NCBI GenBank assembly: GCA_025200525.1
Contig: CM045763.1
Span: 92,485,044-92,549,043 of the forward strand
Reading direction: 5' to 3'
Source of the DNA: Camellia lanceoleosa
Taxonomy: Eukaryota > Streptophyta > Magnoliopsida > Ericales > Theaceae
Length of the DNA stretch: 64,000 nucleotides
The position numbers and the translations under genes were made by a program. Shown one piece after another: positions 45,908 to 58,140 of this stretch. The stretch's first letter is position 1. Each line of letters opens with the position of its first letter. The notes below the pieces were generated by a model. The model saw only the letters and a list, made by a program, of their open reading frames with translations. It was not told where the DNA came from and made no database searches.

Positions 45908-48461
45908 ATATGGAAAGTGAGATGGTGCGTCCAATCCTTTGTACTCTATAAAGACATACCACAATATCAGTGATCATTCCCGACCAGGATAGGTCGGGAG
46001 GACCCTCCGATGATCAAGGCAACACCCTAATAAGCTATAACATATAAATATTTTAAAAGGAAATAATTATGAAGCAGAAGCTAATCAAGATTGAGTACAA
46101 TTGGCCTGAATTGGATTCACTCACTTGTCCCATTATACTTTGCATGCTTACCCATTTATAACTATTCTTGTTCAAATTTCATCAGTTGGGTCTTGTTTTG
46201 ATTGAAAGGTTTCTACCTATACCTGGCTTTCTACCTACACCTAAACTTACCCCCTCTTTAAAATTTTTTTTTTTTTTGAAAAATGCAACAATATATATGA
46301 TACAATTAAGCCCAGTTTGATACAGTTAATTGAGATATTTACAATTTTTTTATTTTATTTTACAAGGTTGTATCAATGTGTTTCGTAACTTATGATACAA
46401 AAATAATTTAAATAAGTTCAACTGAAAACTGAAAGGATGTTTTTAACTATTATTTTCTTATTATTAATTTTTAATTTTAAAAAAATTATATCGAAAATAG
46501 GTTGGTTACATTGTAAGAGTTTATATAATTTTTGTAACACTTAATATATATTTATATTGTCAACACTTTGGAGAGAAAGGAAATTACCGATCATAACTGG
46601 TAAAACTCAAATTCAAGCATCATGCTACATAAAAAAAAATGCTACAACTGCTTAGCTAATCTTAATTATAAGTCAAAATTTAAAGAGTTAGTTGAACGAT
46701 AAAATTTTAAAAATAAGATTTAAAATTTCAAATTCGAATTACTCTAAAGGATACTGGAGTTTTTTTAATTGTTAATTTTAAAATTTTGAAATAAGTTAAA
46801 ATATATGTAAATTAATTTGAATACTTGATTATAAAATAATTAAAGGTAATAATAAGTTACAAGTCCTAAGTGTAGTTGATCCTTCCAACCCACCAACCAA
46901 ATGTTTTGAAGTTGGATTGGATCTTTTGATGTAGTGGGTCCACCACATAGAATAGTAGGGTTGAGCACATTCCTCTCCATTCCCTATAAAACTAGGGTGT
47001 GCCGAAAACAAAACATGGGTGGTCTGAAATTGCCCATTCCATTTATATCTAGAAAACCCAAAAGCTATAAATGAGATTGCCCATTCCATTTATATCTGAA
47101 ATTGCCCATTTCATTTATATCTGAAATTGCCCATTTCATTTATTAATTAACATTTGTGGTGGATCAAGCCATGTTCCATTGTTCTAATGAGAAGTCAACA
47201 CAAATTTAGGGCGGTAGGTCACACCTCTCACTAATATTAATAAACAAAAGAAAAAGAAAGTATTATTTCATGAGAATTTTTATATAAATTTTGTATCAGT
47301 TCATGAGAATTTTTATATAAATTTTGTATCAAAATAATGTTACAGCATCATTTATATAATTAAAGATATCTTAATAGATTCTTTATTATAAATTGATATG
47401 GTTGAAACTCAATAAAATTATAAGTTTTATATATGAAATTTTTATTTATATATTGTTACTCATTAATAAAAAGATTACATTAATTAACTATTTACATGAA
47501 TTATTTTTGTGTGTATATATATATATCACTATCACGACAAAAGAAAAGACGAAAATATATATATGAGTTGGGATCTTTTGTTTGATATTTCTACTTTTCT
47601 CTTGTTTCTAAGGTATTTTTCTATTATATGATAAATTTTTCTAACAATCGTACAGTGAAAATGGATTTGGATAGAAGAACAAAAGATATCCAAATAGAAA
47701 GTACCCCATCTACAAAGTCGACATCCACTTAGTGTTCTATGGATTCTAATTAAACACATAATATTTGTGCGATATAATAGGATTCTAATTAAGCATTTTT
47801 TATATAATTAATTTCACTAACTAGAAATTAGTTGGATGTAATTTAACTTGTGAAAAAAGTAACCCATGGAGCAAATTTCTGTTAGGATGACGTTCTTAAC
47901 TAAGATCGGTGAGACTCGAAATAACAAATAAGGAAGAAAAAAATAAATCAAACAAATCACACACACAAGAATACAAGGATTTACGTGATTTATCCTAGAA
48001 TAGGGCTACGTCCACGGCTGTTGGGGTTTTCACTATGATTAGAAAAATACAACTTTCTCTTTTTAACGTAAAAGAGGCATCACCTTATGAACAATAAGAT
48101 TGAGTGAACAGTACTTATCAAGGTCCACCGACCCAACAAATATATAGAGCCATCATTAGATCTATCAATGAATTTTGTGAGTGAATGATCAAATTTAAAT
48201 ATTTAATTTACAAAATATATTAACGTAACATAGTCTGGTGTTTAGACACCAAACTGAAAAGAAGTCATTCTCCTCTTAATAATAGAATTCTCAATTCTCA
48301 TCATTCATTACTTCCATCAAAACATGATGTTTAGTTGAATGGTTTTGGTGTTGTAATAAAGTAATGTACAAAACTACATCTTAAAGAGGCCCTATTTCAA
48401 AATTGCATGAAGTTTTTGAAGATGTTGAAAATTAACAACTGTGCTATATGTACAGAAATTA
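45908..48461. other. Intergenic AT-rich DNA with a short tandem repeat
   Basis: No gene was recognised. A short inverted repeat (CCCGACC...GGTCGGG) lies at about 45980-46000. About four copies of a 25-bp unit (GAAATTGCCCATTTCATTTA type) lie at 47022-47140. Confidence 0.5.
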
Positions 48462-48470
48462 TTAATTTAT

Positions 48471-48907
48471 GGGTAAATTATGCAAATAGTCTCTGTAGTT
48501 TACACGATGTGTCAATTTGATTCCTGTAGTTTCAATTTGCTCGATTTTACCCCTTAATTTAATGAATTGTGTCATTTTAGTCCAATAAATAACGGTTGTT
48601 AAGTTAATTTAACCGAAAGTCAAACAATGTATCAATTTGATCCATGTACTTTACATGATGTGTCAATTTGGTCCCTGTACTTTCAATTTTCTCGATTTTG
48701 ATAGGGACTAAATTGACACATTGTGAAAAATACAGGGACCAAATTGACGTATTGTTTGACTTTCCGTTAAATTAACTTAACAACCATTTTTATTGGACTA
48801 AAATGACACAATCCGTTAAATTAAGGGGCAAAATTGAGTAAATTAAAATTAGAGGAACCAAATTGACATATCGTGTAAACTACAGGGACTATTTGCATAA
48901 TTTTCTC
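48471..48907. mobile_element. 437-bp foldback element with about 200-bp inverted arms
   Basis: The left arm begins GGGTAAATTATGCAAATAGT and the right arm ends with its imperfect complement (GACTATTTGCATAATTTTC). Both arms repeat GTGTCAATTTG, CTCGATTTT and TTGTTAAGTTAATTTAAC-like words in opposite order. TTAATTTAT (48462-48470) and TTAGTTTAT (48908-48916) are probable 9-bp target duplications with one mismatch, pointing to a Mutator-like foldback. No coding sequence. Confidence 0.85.
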
Positions 48908-48916
48908 TTAGTTTAT

Positions 48917-50102
48917 TGACACAACCATTCTTTAAATGATTTTTGTACAAATAATTTTATTCAAAGAAAAAATCATGATTATTGTGTGTTTTTGAGATTA
49001 ATCACAATTTAACAAGGAGATCAAAATGCCACCACGTTTGTTATTAATGACACCAAATTTCCTAACTTTTTCTTGAGCAAGTGTTGAAAAACTTTTCATT
49101 TCCTCTTAATAAAATTTTTTTTGGGAAAAGTGGGGAAAGAAAAATTGGAAAGCATTGAAGAAGCATGTGATTGAAGGATTTGTTTTCTTGGGCAAAGCTC
49201 ACAAAGGGAATTTCGTGTCACACTTGTCTTCTTCATCTTCTTTTTCTTGCATGCCAAACACGCATTGAAATTCTCTACGTAGAATTATAGAAATAGACAT
49301 CTTTTTTTTGATCGGCATAGAAATAGACATCTTAATACTAGCATATAATATATTTATATATATTTGTATCATATGAAGAGATACATAGGCATTAAAATTT
49401 GTAAGTATACATATAGTTATTAGAGTAGGGTGCACACGTAATACACGTGTAAAGATTTGTAGTTTATAAAAATAGAAGATGAATAGAAACCGCTCATAAT
49501 TTTATCTATGTTTGAGAAATTTTAAATATCTAAATCAGTTTAATTTTTTCCGCATGACAATTTTTAGCTCATCAATTGTTGTGGGTATTTTTAGAATATA
49601 AAATAAAAAAGTGTGATGAAGAAAGTGTTTAAAGAAATGGACATGCTCATTTTATATAGTATTTTAGCGATGCGTGAAAACAAGATATATTTATAGTTTA
49701 TATTTAAATTTATAAATCGCTTTATGATTGAAGAGAACTAATAATAATTTTGGACGATTTGATGAAAGAAAAAAAATTGTTCTAACAATTATTGAAACCA
49801 TTACTGATAAGAAAGGTATTCTTGAAAAGTAAAAACCGTAACAATGTTCATACCAACTCATAACACAATAAACATAATATAGATTTCTATTAGTTGTGAA
49901 GTGATTGTCATTGGATTTTGAAATTTGTAAAGTGATTTGTTAAGAAAAAAAGGAAAAAAAAAAAGAAAGCAAAGAAAAAGCAAAACAGAGAGAAATTTTT
50001 TACTTCGTTTTCAGTTCTTATTTTCTTCCCTCTCTACAAAGTTCTATGTAAATTCAACATCTAAGGCACATTTGTTTTCCAAGTTATGGCTCCGGATTGA
50101 AC
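48917..50102. other. AT-rich intergenic sequence
   Basis: No gene, repeat array or transposon terminus was recognised before the CACTA element. Confidence 0.5.
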
Positions 50103-50513
50103 TAACACTACAAAAAATTAAGGTTTTAGAAATCAAAATTTATGTACAAAATTATTTTTTAGGAATCAAATATTTTTGTTGCGAAAAATGCCGTCATTAT
50201 ATTTTTAGCAACAAATATAAAACATTAGTAATGAATTATTATCCTTTTGGAATCAAATTTTTTGTCTCAAAAAATTAACCATTTTGAGATTGGTGGTTTA
50301 GGATGTTTTAAATAATACTTTTTGACTTTTTATAATAAAAAAAATAAGTAGAAAAGTAAAGAAAGTAGGTAAAAAAGTAAAGAGGAGATGTTGATAGATG
50401 TGACTCAAATAAGTGTATACATGCAAAAAAAAAAAAAGTGCACTTTTTTAGTGCATGCCAAACACCTATAAATTATTTTGTCTCTAAAAGCCTATTTATT
50501 AGTAGGAGTGGCA

Positions 50514-51560
50514 ATTAGAATCCAACTCGACGAGGACTCGGCCTCTTGACCTCGATTAAAATAGTTTTTTCTCAAAAAATACCCCCGACTGGCCGGGGAT
50601 GGTATTTGAAAATGAATCCCTAATAATTTTTGGGCCGGGAATAGTGATAGGTTTCCCCGCCCAGAACTGAAATTGCTATTATACCCCTATATATATACAT
50701 ATATATATATATTATATGTGTGTTTCATTTTAGGGTTTAGGTTCACTCATCACACACACACACATACGCACGCACGCACTCTCTCTCTATCTCTCTTCTC
50801 CATCCACTCTCTATGAGACTGTTTCTTCTCTCATCTCCAAATTCCACACACCACACCACCATCACGACACCATCTCTCTCTCTCTCTCTCACCTCTGTTT
50901 GTTGCATTGTCTCCAATGTCGACGGCGGCGTGATGTCTTCGACGACTTTGTCTTTAACTCCGTCGACCTCTAGATCTAGACGATCTGAAGATCGTCAGCC
51001 ACCTCTTCGCTACTGCCTCTCTCTTAGTTTCGAACACTCTCGACGGAGGAGAAGGAGAAGTAGATCAATCCGAGAGATCTACAACCACTGTTTGACGGAG
51101 AATGTGTATCAACATGCATACATATAAATATATATATATATATATATATAGAAGTTAATAAACTGACCAATAGCACAAATTTGAGTGTTGAGTTGGTCCA
51201 ATTCGATCTTGAGAGATGAATTGGAGTGATCATCCAATCTGACTTGTTCTACTATTTGTTGATGATCATGTTCATGGGCAGCAATAGAGGCATCATCATC
51301 TACACTAACCTTGGTGGTGAAGAAGATTAGGGCAAGGAAGATGGGAAAGAGTAGGAGAAACTTCAAAGCAGTCATGCCCTTAAGGTAAGGAAGACATGGA
51401 TTTTCAAGATTGGGAAAACCCGATCTCCGTTAAGGGGCGGGGGCGGGGGGTAATGGATTCCTCGCCGAGGATCAAGGGCGGGAACGGGGAATTTTATACC
51501 TTCGAGGATCGGGGACGGAAAGCGTAATCCCCGGCTCGACCCCGGCCCATTGCCATTCCT
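50514..51560. mobile_element. Element nested in the CACTA element, hAT-like ends
   Basis: The left end AGGAGTGGCAATTAG and the reversed right end AGGAATGGCAATGGGCCGGG form imperfect inverted repeats. G+C-rich subterminal blocks follow (CCCCGACTGGCCGGGG near 50583; GGGGCGGGGGCGGGG near 51435). Flanks TTTATTAG and TTTTTTAG may be an 8-bp target duplication with one mismatch. The type is inferred from the ends. Confidence 0.55.
51178..51375 (-). pseudogene. Captured first exon of a secreted coiled-coil protein gene
   Basis: The minus strand encodes MTALKFLLLFPIFLALIFFT, a signal peptide. An acidic linker and SSLKIELDQLNTQICAIG follow, which looks like the start of a coiled coil. A GT donor (ATTG|GTCAG) follows. 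The style recalls a plant family of signal-peptide plus long coiled-coil proteins (At2g24420-like); that is recollection, not a match I can test. It lies wholly inside the nested element, so it is a transposon-captured fragment. A CT-rich leader-like block at 50740-50900 may be a second captured piece. Confidence 0.5.
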
Positions 51561-52354
51561 GTTTTTTAGCAACTATCCTCGTGACGATGGAAATAAGTTT
51601 CTAAATGCTTTTTGCAACAAAATTTTAACTTTTAGAGATCAAAATATTTGGTCTCTAAAACTTTTATATGTTGTAGTGTAATAGTGAGCTGTCCCCTCAC
51701 TAAACTCACGCTTGTTTTCCTCTTTGGCCTTAGGACTGATAGCCCTAACGGACTATGAAATACCTCACACGAACGGATTCAAGTTTAGGCTGAGAGATGG
51801 TATTAGGAAAACAGTCTGTTCGGCTTAGGGGTGATCGGTCGTCCGAGGGGACGTTTGGTCGATTAACCGGTCAATTGTAATTTTTTTTTTATTTGTTGGG
51901 ATTTTTTTTTGAACATTAATGTTTAATGTTTTTGTATTTTTTATTAAGTAAAAATCATAATTTTATTTGTTTTATTATTTTATATAAAAATAATTTAACA
52001 ATCCCACACTAATAATTATCATCAAAACAAACACAATTTTACTAATCCCCTCACTATCAATCCCCTCTATCCTATTTCTAAAAACAAATGAGAGCTAAGA
52101 GTAAAGAGCCACGGTCATATCCGAAGACATAGCACCCTTCTTGTGCCCTCTGGGCATGGCCCACTCTGCACTCACCTCTAATATTCAAATTATTCATTTT
52201 GTAAAATTTGTTAAATAAATTATTTATATAAAAATTAAATTAATTGAATATTGGTAATTTTGTAATTAGTTTACAATTATCTTTTAAAATAAATAATTTA
52301 TTCTCAAAATCACATTTTTAGTCTCTTTTTCTAAGACAAACGTAATATAATTTT

Positions 52355-52506
52355 CAACAATGCTAGAGGGCCCAAATTTTGTAGTTCAAAAGTAGCTCAA
52401 ATAGCCAAAACGACGTCGTTTTGAGTACAAAACAATATTCAAATGGCCAAAACGACGTCGTTTTGGCCATTTGAGCCACAAAATTAGGGCCTCCAAACAT
52501 TTTCCT
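52355..52506. mobile_element. 152-bp TIR element present only in copy A, 8-bp target duplication
   Basis: ATAATTTT lies at both 52347-52354 and 52507-52514, but only once in copy B (about 55702-55709). That gives a true empty site. The arms carry AGGGCCCAAATTTTGTAG and, reversed, AGGCCCTAATTTTGTGG. They then share AAAACGACGTCGTTTT, itself a palindrome present twice. An 8-bp duplication suggests an hAT-like origin. Confidence 0.88.
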
Positions 52507-53553
52507 ATAATTTTATGACTATCAATATTTAATCAATCTAAATTTTTATATAGATAATGTACTTAATAAATTTAATTTTAAAAATGAGTTCGAGTGGGTC
52601 CCATTGAGAGTGCATAGCAAGGGAAGGGAGTTAGTCCATCTACAAATTAATGCCACACATGGAGCTGAATGGCAGACATTCAACTCCCATTTACAAAGTA
52701 AAATGATTTAGTGTGTGACAGTGTTTGCCATTTCTTTTGAACCAACAAATTGTACAAATATGCACTAAACAATGCACATGGGTGACCCATTTTTACATGA
52801 GAAATATTATTGGAGAAATTGTGTATTTCAGTGTAAATTAAAAAATATATATATAAATTAATGAAAAATTTTATCAATTTTAATAATTATAATTATAATT
52901 TTTTTCATGAATTTATAAATAGTTTATAAAAATATCATTGATTTAAAATATTCTCAAAATTATTCACTACTATTGCATTGTACTACAAAATATTTTAGCC
53001 GTTGATTACTGTGATTCCGCGTGAAGACCACACCAATTAACTCTACAAATGAATTAAGTCATATCGAGTTGAAGTAGACTTTGGGTGTTAGAACTCAACT
53101 TGTTAAGAATTAATTGAGTTCCAACTTAGCTCGAATTAATTCAATTACATAATGAGTTGAACTTGAAAATAAAATGTAAATTTAAATTAATTTGTATATT
53201 AAGAGAAAATAAGATAATTGTGAACAAAACGTAAAAAAATGCTCATACTAATAATCAATTTCATCAATCATATATATAAATTTACATAAACACCAAACAT
53301 AAAAATATATACACTAAATTAATACAAATACATTTTATATATAATTTAAAATAAATACTCTTTTCTTTTTTTTTTTCTTTTTTTTTTTTGTAATCATAAA
53401 GCTCATTTATTTTGTAAATGAACCGAAAACTGGTTCATGAATAACTTGGCCAACCCTTTTTATTTTTTATTTTTTAGGTCTTGACATTAAGGAAGCCCAA
53501 TTTTCATGTACTAGCCCAAATTCAATGATCTTTGGGCTTTTCTTCATTTTTTT

Positions 53554-54223
53554 TAGGGGTGAGCATGGTCCGGATTGGATCGGATTAAGGTAAAACCAGG
53601 ACCAATCCATTATCTACTGTTTCTTAAAAATTAGAATCAATCCAATCCGTTTAAATCATGAAACCAATCCGAACCAATCTATTTAAATACGGATTGGATC
53701 GGTTTAGGACCACGGATTCACATAATTAAATAACAAAATATATATATATATATATATATAACACTTTAATTTCATAAAAATATAAATATAGTGCTATATT
53801 AGTTTCACAATAGCAACATGCTTTTTTTATAATAGCGACATACTGTTCTAGAATTTAAATAACTATAAAAAAACTGGTTTCATCATAAGTATTTAGACAA
53901 TTATAAATTAAAACTAAAAACTAACAAATAAAAGTAATAAAAGAAGATATTATACGGTTTTAGGTTTGAGTTTAGATTTTATATAGAATAAGAGAATATA
54001 TTATGGGAGATGATGTATAATAAAAATATAGACTATTTGTATACGGTTCGGATTGGTTCCAATCCAGAACCGTAGGGTTCAATCCGGAACCAATCTGTAG
54101 ACTACGAATTTTTAATTCTTCAATCCGAAACCGAACCGCGAATTCAAAAAACTAATCCAAACCTATCGAATTGGACTAGACTGGATCGAATTACGAATTT
54201 CATGAATTCCTTGCTTAGTCCTA
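53554..54223. mobile_element. 670-bp hAT-like non-autonomous element in copy A
   Basis: Starts TAGGGGTGAGCATGG. Reversed from the right it reads TAGGACTAAGCAAGG. It is flanked by ATTTTTTT at 53546-53553 and 54224-54231, an 8-bp duplication as in hAT elements. Subterminal regions are packed with GGATTGGATCGG and AACCAATCCGAACC words in both orientations. No transposase. Confidence 0.75.
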
Positions 54224-54939
54224 ATTTTTTTAACTATGAAATCCAGTGGGCTAAAGTGCACTTGAAGCCTCCACATTTCCTTATTAAAAAGGCTTTAACG
54301 ACTAATTATTTCACGTGTTGCTTTTCAAAACTAATGATGTGCTAAATTTTTTATGGATATGACAATTTGGCCCAGCTTTGTTAACTAATTAGGAAATAAG
54401 GAATGATTCACTCAATATATTTTGTGATTTTTTATTTATAAAAATATTTAGATAAGCAATGTCACATGTTATTTTTGCACTACCATTTGGAAACAACCTA
54501 CAACAATCACATATTTAAAAAAAATAGTAAAGGGAGTTTTTTTTTAGTAAATCACATTCTTAAAACTTATATTCTTTTTGAATATTCTATTAGGTCTTAT
54601 TTAGTGTAATAAAACCAAATCACCCTTCCAATTCTTGTTTATATTTTAAAATTAATACACAATAAAAAATAATAACAATTACTTATTCCATAGATAAAAT
54701 CTATCCCTTATTCTATATAGAAAATTTCTCATCATTTTAGGAAAAATCTCCTCATTCCAGGGAGAAAATCTTTCCCTTATTTCATGAAGAAAATTTTTCC
54801 CTTATTATAGGAAAAAAAAACATCTCTCTTTTTTCACAGAAAAATCTCTCACATTCTCAAAATCCTAAATTGTCTATCTTTTGAAAATCTCTCATTAAAT
54901 GTTGATGTGAACTTTCACATTACAAATGCATGCTAATAA

Positions 54940-57900
54940 ATAATGGAAATAAGTTTCTAAATGCTTTTTGCAACAAAATTTTCACTTTTAGAGACCAAAA
55001 TATTTGGTCTCTAAAACTTTTATACATTGTAGTGTAATAGTGAGCTCTCCCTCACTAAACTCACGCTTGTTTTCCTCTTTGGCCTTAGGACTTATAGCCC
55101 TAACGGACTATGAAATACCTCACACGAACAGATTCAAGTTTAGGCTGAGAGATGGTAATTAGGAAAATAGTCTGTTCGGCTTAGGGGTGATCGGTCGTCC
55201 GAGGGGACGTTTGGTCGATCAATCGGTCAATTGAAATTTTTTTTTTTATTTGTTGGGATTTTTTTTGAACATTAATGTTTAATGTTTTTGTATTTTTTAT
55301 TAAGTAAAAATCATAATTTTATTTGTTTTATTATTTTATATAAAAATAATTTAACAATCCCACACTAATAATTATCATTAAAATAAACATAATTTTACTA
55401 ATCCCCTCACTATCAATCCCCTCTATTCTATTTCTAAAAACAAATGAGAGCTGAGAGTAAAGAGCCACGGTCATATCCGAAGACATAGCACCCTTCTTGT
55501 GCCCTCTTGGCATGGCCCACTCTGCACTCACCTCTAATATTCAAATTATTCATTTGTAAAATTTGTTAAATAAATTATTTATATAAAAATTAAATTAATT
55601 GAATATTGGTAATTTTGTAATTAGTTTACAATTATCTTTTAAAATAAATAATTTATTCTCAAAATCACATTTTTAGTCTCTTTTTCTAAGACAAACGTAA
55701 TATAATTTTATGACTATCAATATTTAATCAATCTAAATTTTTATATAGATAATGTACTTAATAAATTTAATTTTAAAAATGAGTTCGAGTGGGTCACATT
55801 GAGAGTGCATAGCAAGGGAAGGGAGTTAGTCCATCTACAAATTAATGCCAAACATTGAGCTGCATGGCAGACATTCAACTCCCATTTACAAAGTAAAATG
55901 ATTTAGTGTGTGACAGTGTTTGCCATTTCTTTTGAACCAACAAATTGTACAAATATGCACTAAACAATGCACATGGGTGACCCATTTTTACATGAGAAAT
56001 ATTATTGGAGAAATTGTGTATTTCAGTGTAAATTAAAAAATATATATATAAATTAATGAAAAATTTTATCAATTTTAATAATTATAATTATAATTTTTTT
56101 CATGAATTTATAAATATTTTATAAAAATATCATTGATTTAAAATATTCTCAAAATTATTCACTACTATTGCATTGTACTACAAAATATCTTATCCGTTGA
56201 TTACTGTGATTCCGTGTGAAGACCACACCAATTAACTCTACAAATAAATTAAGTCATATCGAGTTGAAGTAGACTTTGGGTGTTAGAACTCAACTTGTTA
56301 AGAATTAATTGAGTTCCAACTTAGCTCGAATTAATTCAATTACATAATGAGTTGAACTTGAAAATAAAATGTAAATTTAAATTAATTTGTATGTTAAGAG
56401 AAAATAAGATAATTGTGAACAAAACGTAAAAAAATGCTCATACTAATAATCAATTTCATCAATCATATATATAAATTTACATAAACACCAAACATAAAAA
56501 TATATACACTAAATTAATACAAATACATTTTATATATAATTTAAAATAAATACTCTTTTCTTTTCTTTTTTTTTTCTTTTTTTTTTTTTTTGTAATCATA
56601 AAGCTCATTTATTTTGTAAATGAACCGAAAACTGGTTCATGAATAACTCGGCCAACCCTTTTTATTTTTTATTTTTTAGGTCTTGACATTAAGGAAGCCC
56701 AATTTTCATGTACTAGCCCAAATTCAATGATCTTTGGGCTTTTCTCCATTTTTTTTAGGGGTGAGCATGGTCCGGATTGGATCGGATTAGGGTAATACCA
56801 AGACCAATCCATTATCTACTGTTTCTTAAAAATTAGAACCAATCCAATCCGTTTAAATCATGAAACCAATCCGAACCAATCAATTTAAATACGGATTGGA
56901 TCGGTTTAGGACCACGGATTCACATAATTAAATAACAAATATATATATATATATATAACACTTTAATTTCATAAAAATATAAATATAGTGCTATATTAGT
57001 TCCACAATAGCAACATGCTTTTTTATAATAGCGACATATTGTTCTAGAATTTAAATAACCATAAAAAAACTGGTTTCATCATAAGTATTTAGACAATTAC
57101 AAATTAAAACTAAAAACTAACAAACAAAAATAATAAAAGAAGATATTATACGGTTTTAGGTTTGAGTTTAGATTTTATATAGAATAAGAGAATATATTAT
57201 GGGGGAGGATGTATAATAAAAATATAGACTATTTGTATACGGTTCGGATTGGTTCCAATCCGGAACCGTAGGGTTCAATCTGGAACCAATCCGTGGATTA
57301 CGGATTTTTAATTCTTCAATCCGAAACCGAACCACGAATTCAAAAAATCAATCTAAACCTATCGAATTGGACTAGACTTGATCAAATTACGAATTTCACG
57401 AATTCCTTACTCAGCACTAATTTTTTTAACTATGAAATCCAGTGGGCTAAAGTGCACTTGAAGCCTCCACATTTCCTTATTAAAAAGGCTTTAACGACTA
57501 ATTATTTCACGTGTTGCTTTTCAAAACTAATGATGTGCTAAATTTTTTATGGATATGACAATTTGGCCCAGCTTTGTTAACTAATTAGGAAATAAGGAAT
57601 GATTCACTCAATATATTTTGTGATTTTTTATTTATAAAAATATTTAGATAAGCAATGTCACATGTTATTTTTGCACTACTATTTGGAAACAACCTACAAC
57701 AATCACATATTTAAAAAAAATAGTAAATGGAGTTTGTTTTTAGTAAATCACATTCTTAAAACTTATATTCTTTTTGAATATTCTATTAGGTCTTATTTAG
57801 TGTAATAAAACCAAATCACCCTTCCAATTCTTGTTTATATTTTAAAATTAATACACAATAAAAAATAATAACAATTACTTATTCCATAGATAAAATCTAT

Positions 57901-58140
57901 CCCTTATTCTATATAGAAAATTTCTCATCATTTTAGGAAAAATCTCCTCATTCCAGGGAGAAAATCTTTCCCTTATTTCATGAAGAAAATTTTTCCCTTA
58001 TTCTAGGAAAAAAAAATATCTATCTTTTTTCACAGAAAAATCTCTCACATTCTCAAAATCCTAAATCGTCTGTCTTTGAAAAATCTCTCATTAAATGTTG
58101 ATGTGAACTTTCACATTACAAATGCATGCTAATAAATAAT
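54940..58140. repeat. Tandem segmental duplication, copy B (3.20 kb)
   Basis: Direct repeat of 51589-54939, lacking the 152-bp element. The first 90 bp are the right end of the CACTA element, ending TGTAGTG, with no left half nearby. The copy ends at GCTAATAAATAAT before unrelated sequence (ATCTCCTTATCG). Confidence 0.93.
56756..57419. mobile_element. hAT-like element in copy B (duplicated with the segment)
   Basis: Counterpart of 53554-54223 with the same ends and flanking ATTTTTTT (56748-56755 and 57420-57427). It was therefore present before the segment was duplicated. Confidence 0.75.

Larger units (their letters stand above)
50106..51678. mobile_element. Non-autonomous CACTA (En/Spm-type) element, 1.57 kb
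   Basis: The left end CACTACAAAAAATTAAGG and the right end ...TTGTAGTG are the classic CACTA inverted termini, flanked by the 3-bp duplication TAA (50103-50105 and 51679-51681). Subterminal GGAATCAAATATTTTTGTTG and the opposite GAGATCAAAATATTTGGTCT-type repeats support this. There is no transposase. The middle is occupied by a second nested element with a captured gene fragment. Confidence 0.85.
51589..54939. repeat. Tandem segmental duplication, copy A (3.35 kb)
   Basis: Copy A begins inside the CACTA element at GGAAATAAGTTTCTAAATGC and ends at GCTAATAAATAAT (54939). Copy B starts there with the same GGAAATAAG. Sequence between is nearly identical to 54940-58140, with scattered substitutions, microsatellite length changes and one extra insertion (52355-52506). 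No gene was recognised inside; it holds AT-rich DNA and an hAT-like element. Since it starts within the CACTA element, the duplication happened after that insertion. Confidence 0.93.

Noticed and set aside
46829..47089. 86-residue minus-strand frame
   Set aside because: Part is generated by the 25-bp tandem repeat; no supporting motif or splice context.
49937..50278. Lys-rich plus-strand frame spanning the CACTA left end
   Set aside because: Starts in an A-rich tract and runs across a transposon boundary, so it cannot be a conserved gene.
50813..51127. 104-residue plus-strand open frame rich in Ser and Arg
   Set aside because: It comes from CT-rich leader-like and simple sequence within a transposon. 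No domain, signal or homologous pattern was recognised.
52680..52877. 65-residue minus-strand frame, identical at 55875-56072
   Set aside because: Identity is explained by the tandem duplication. The frame is AT-rich and has no protein-like features.
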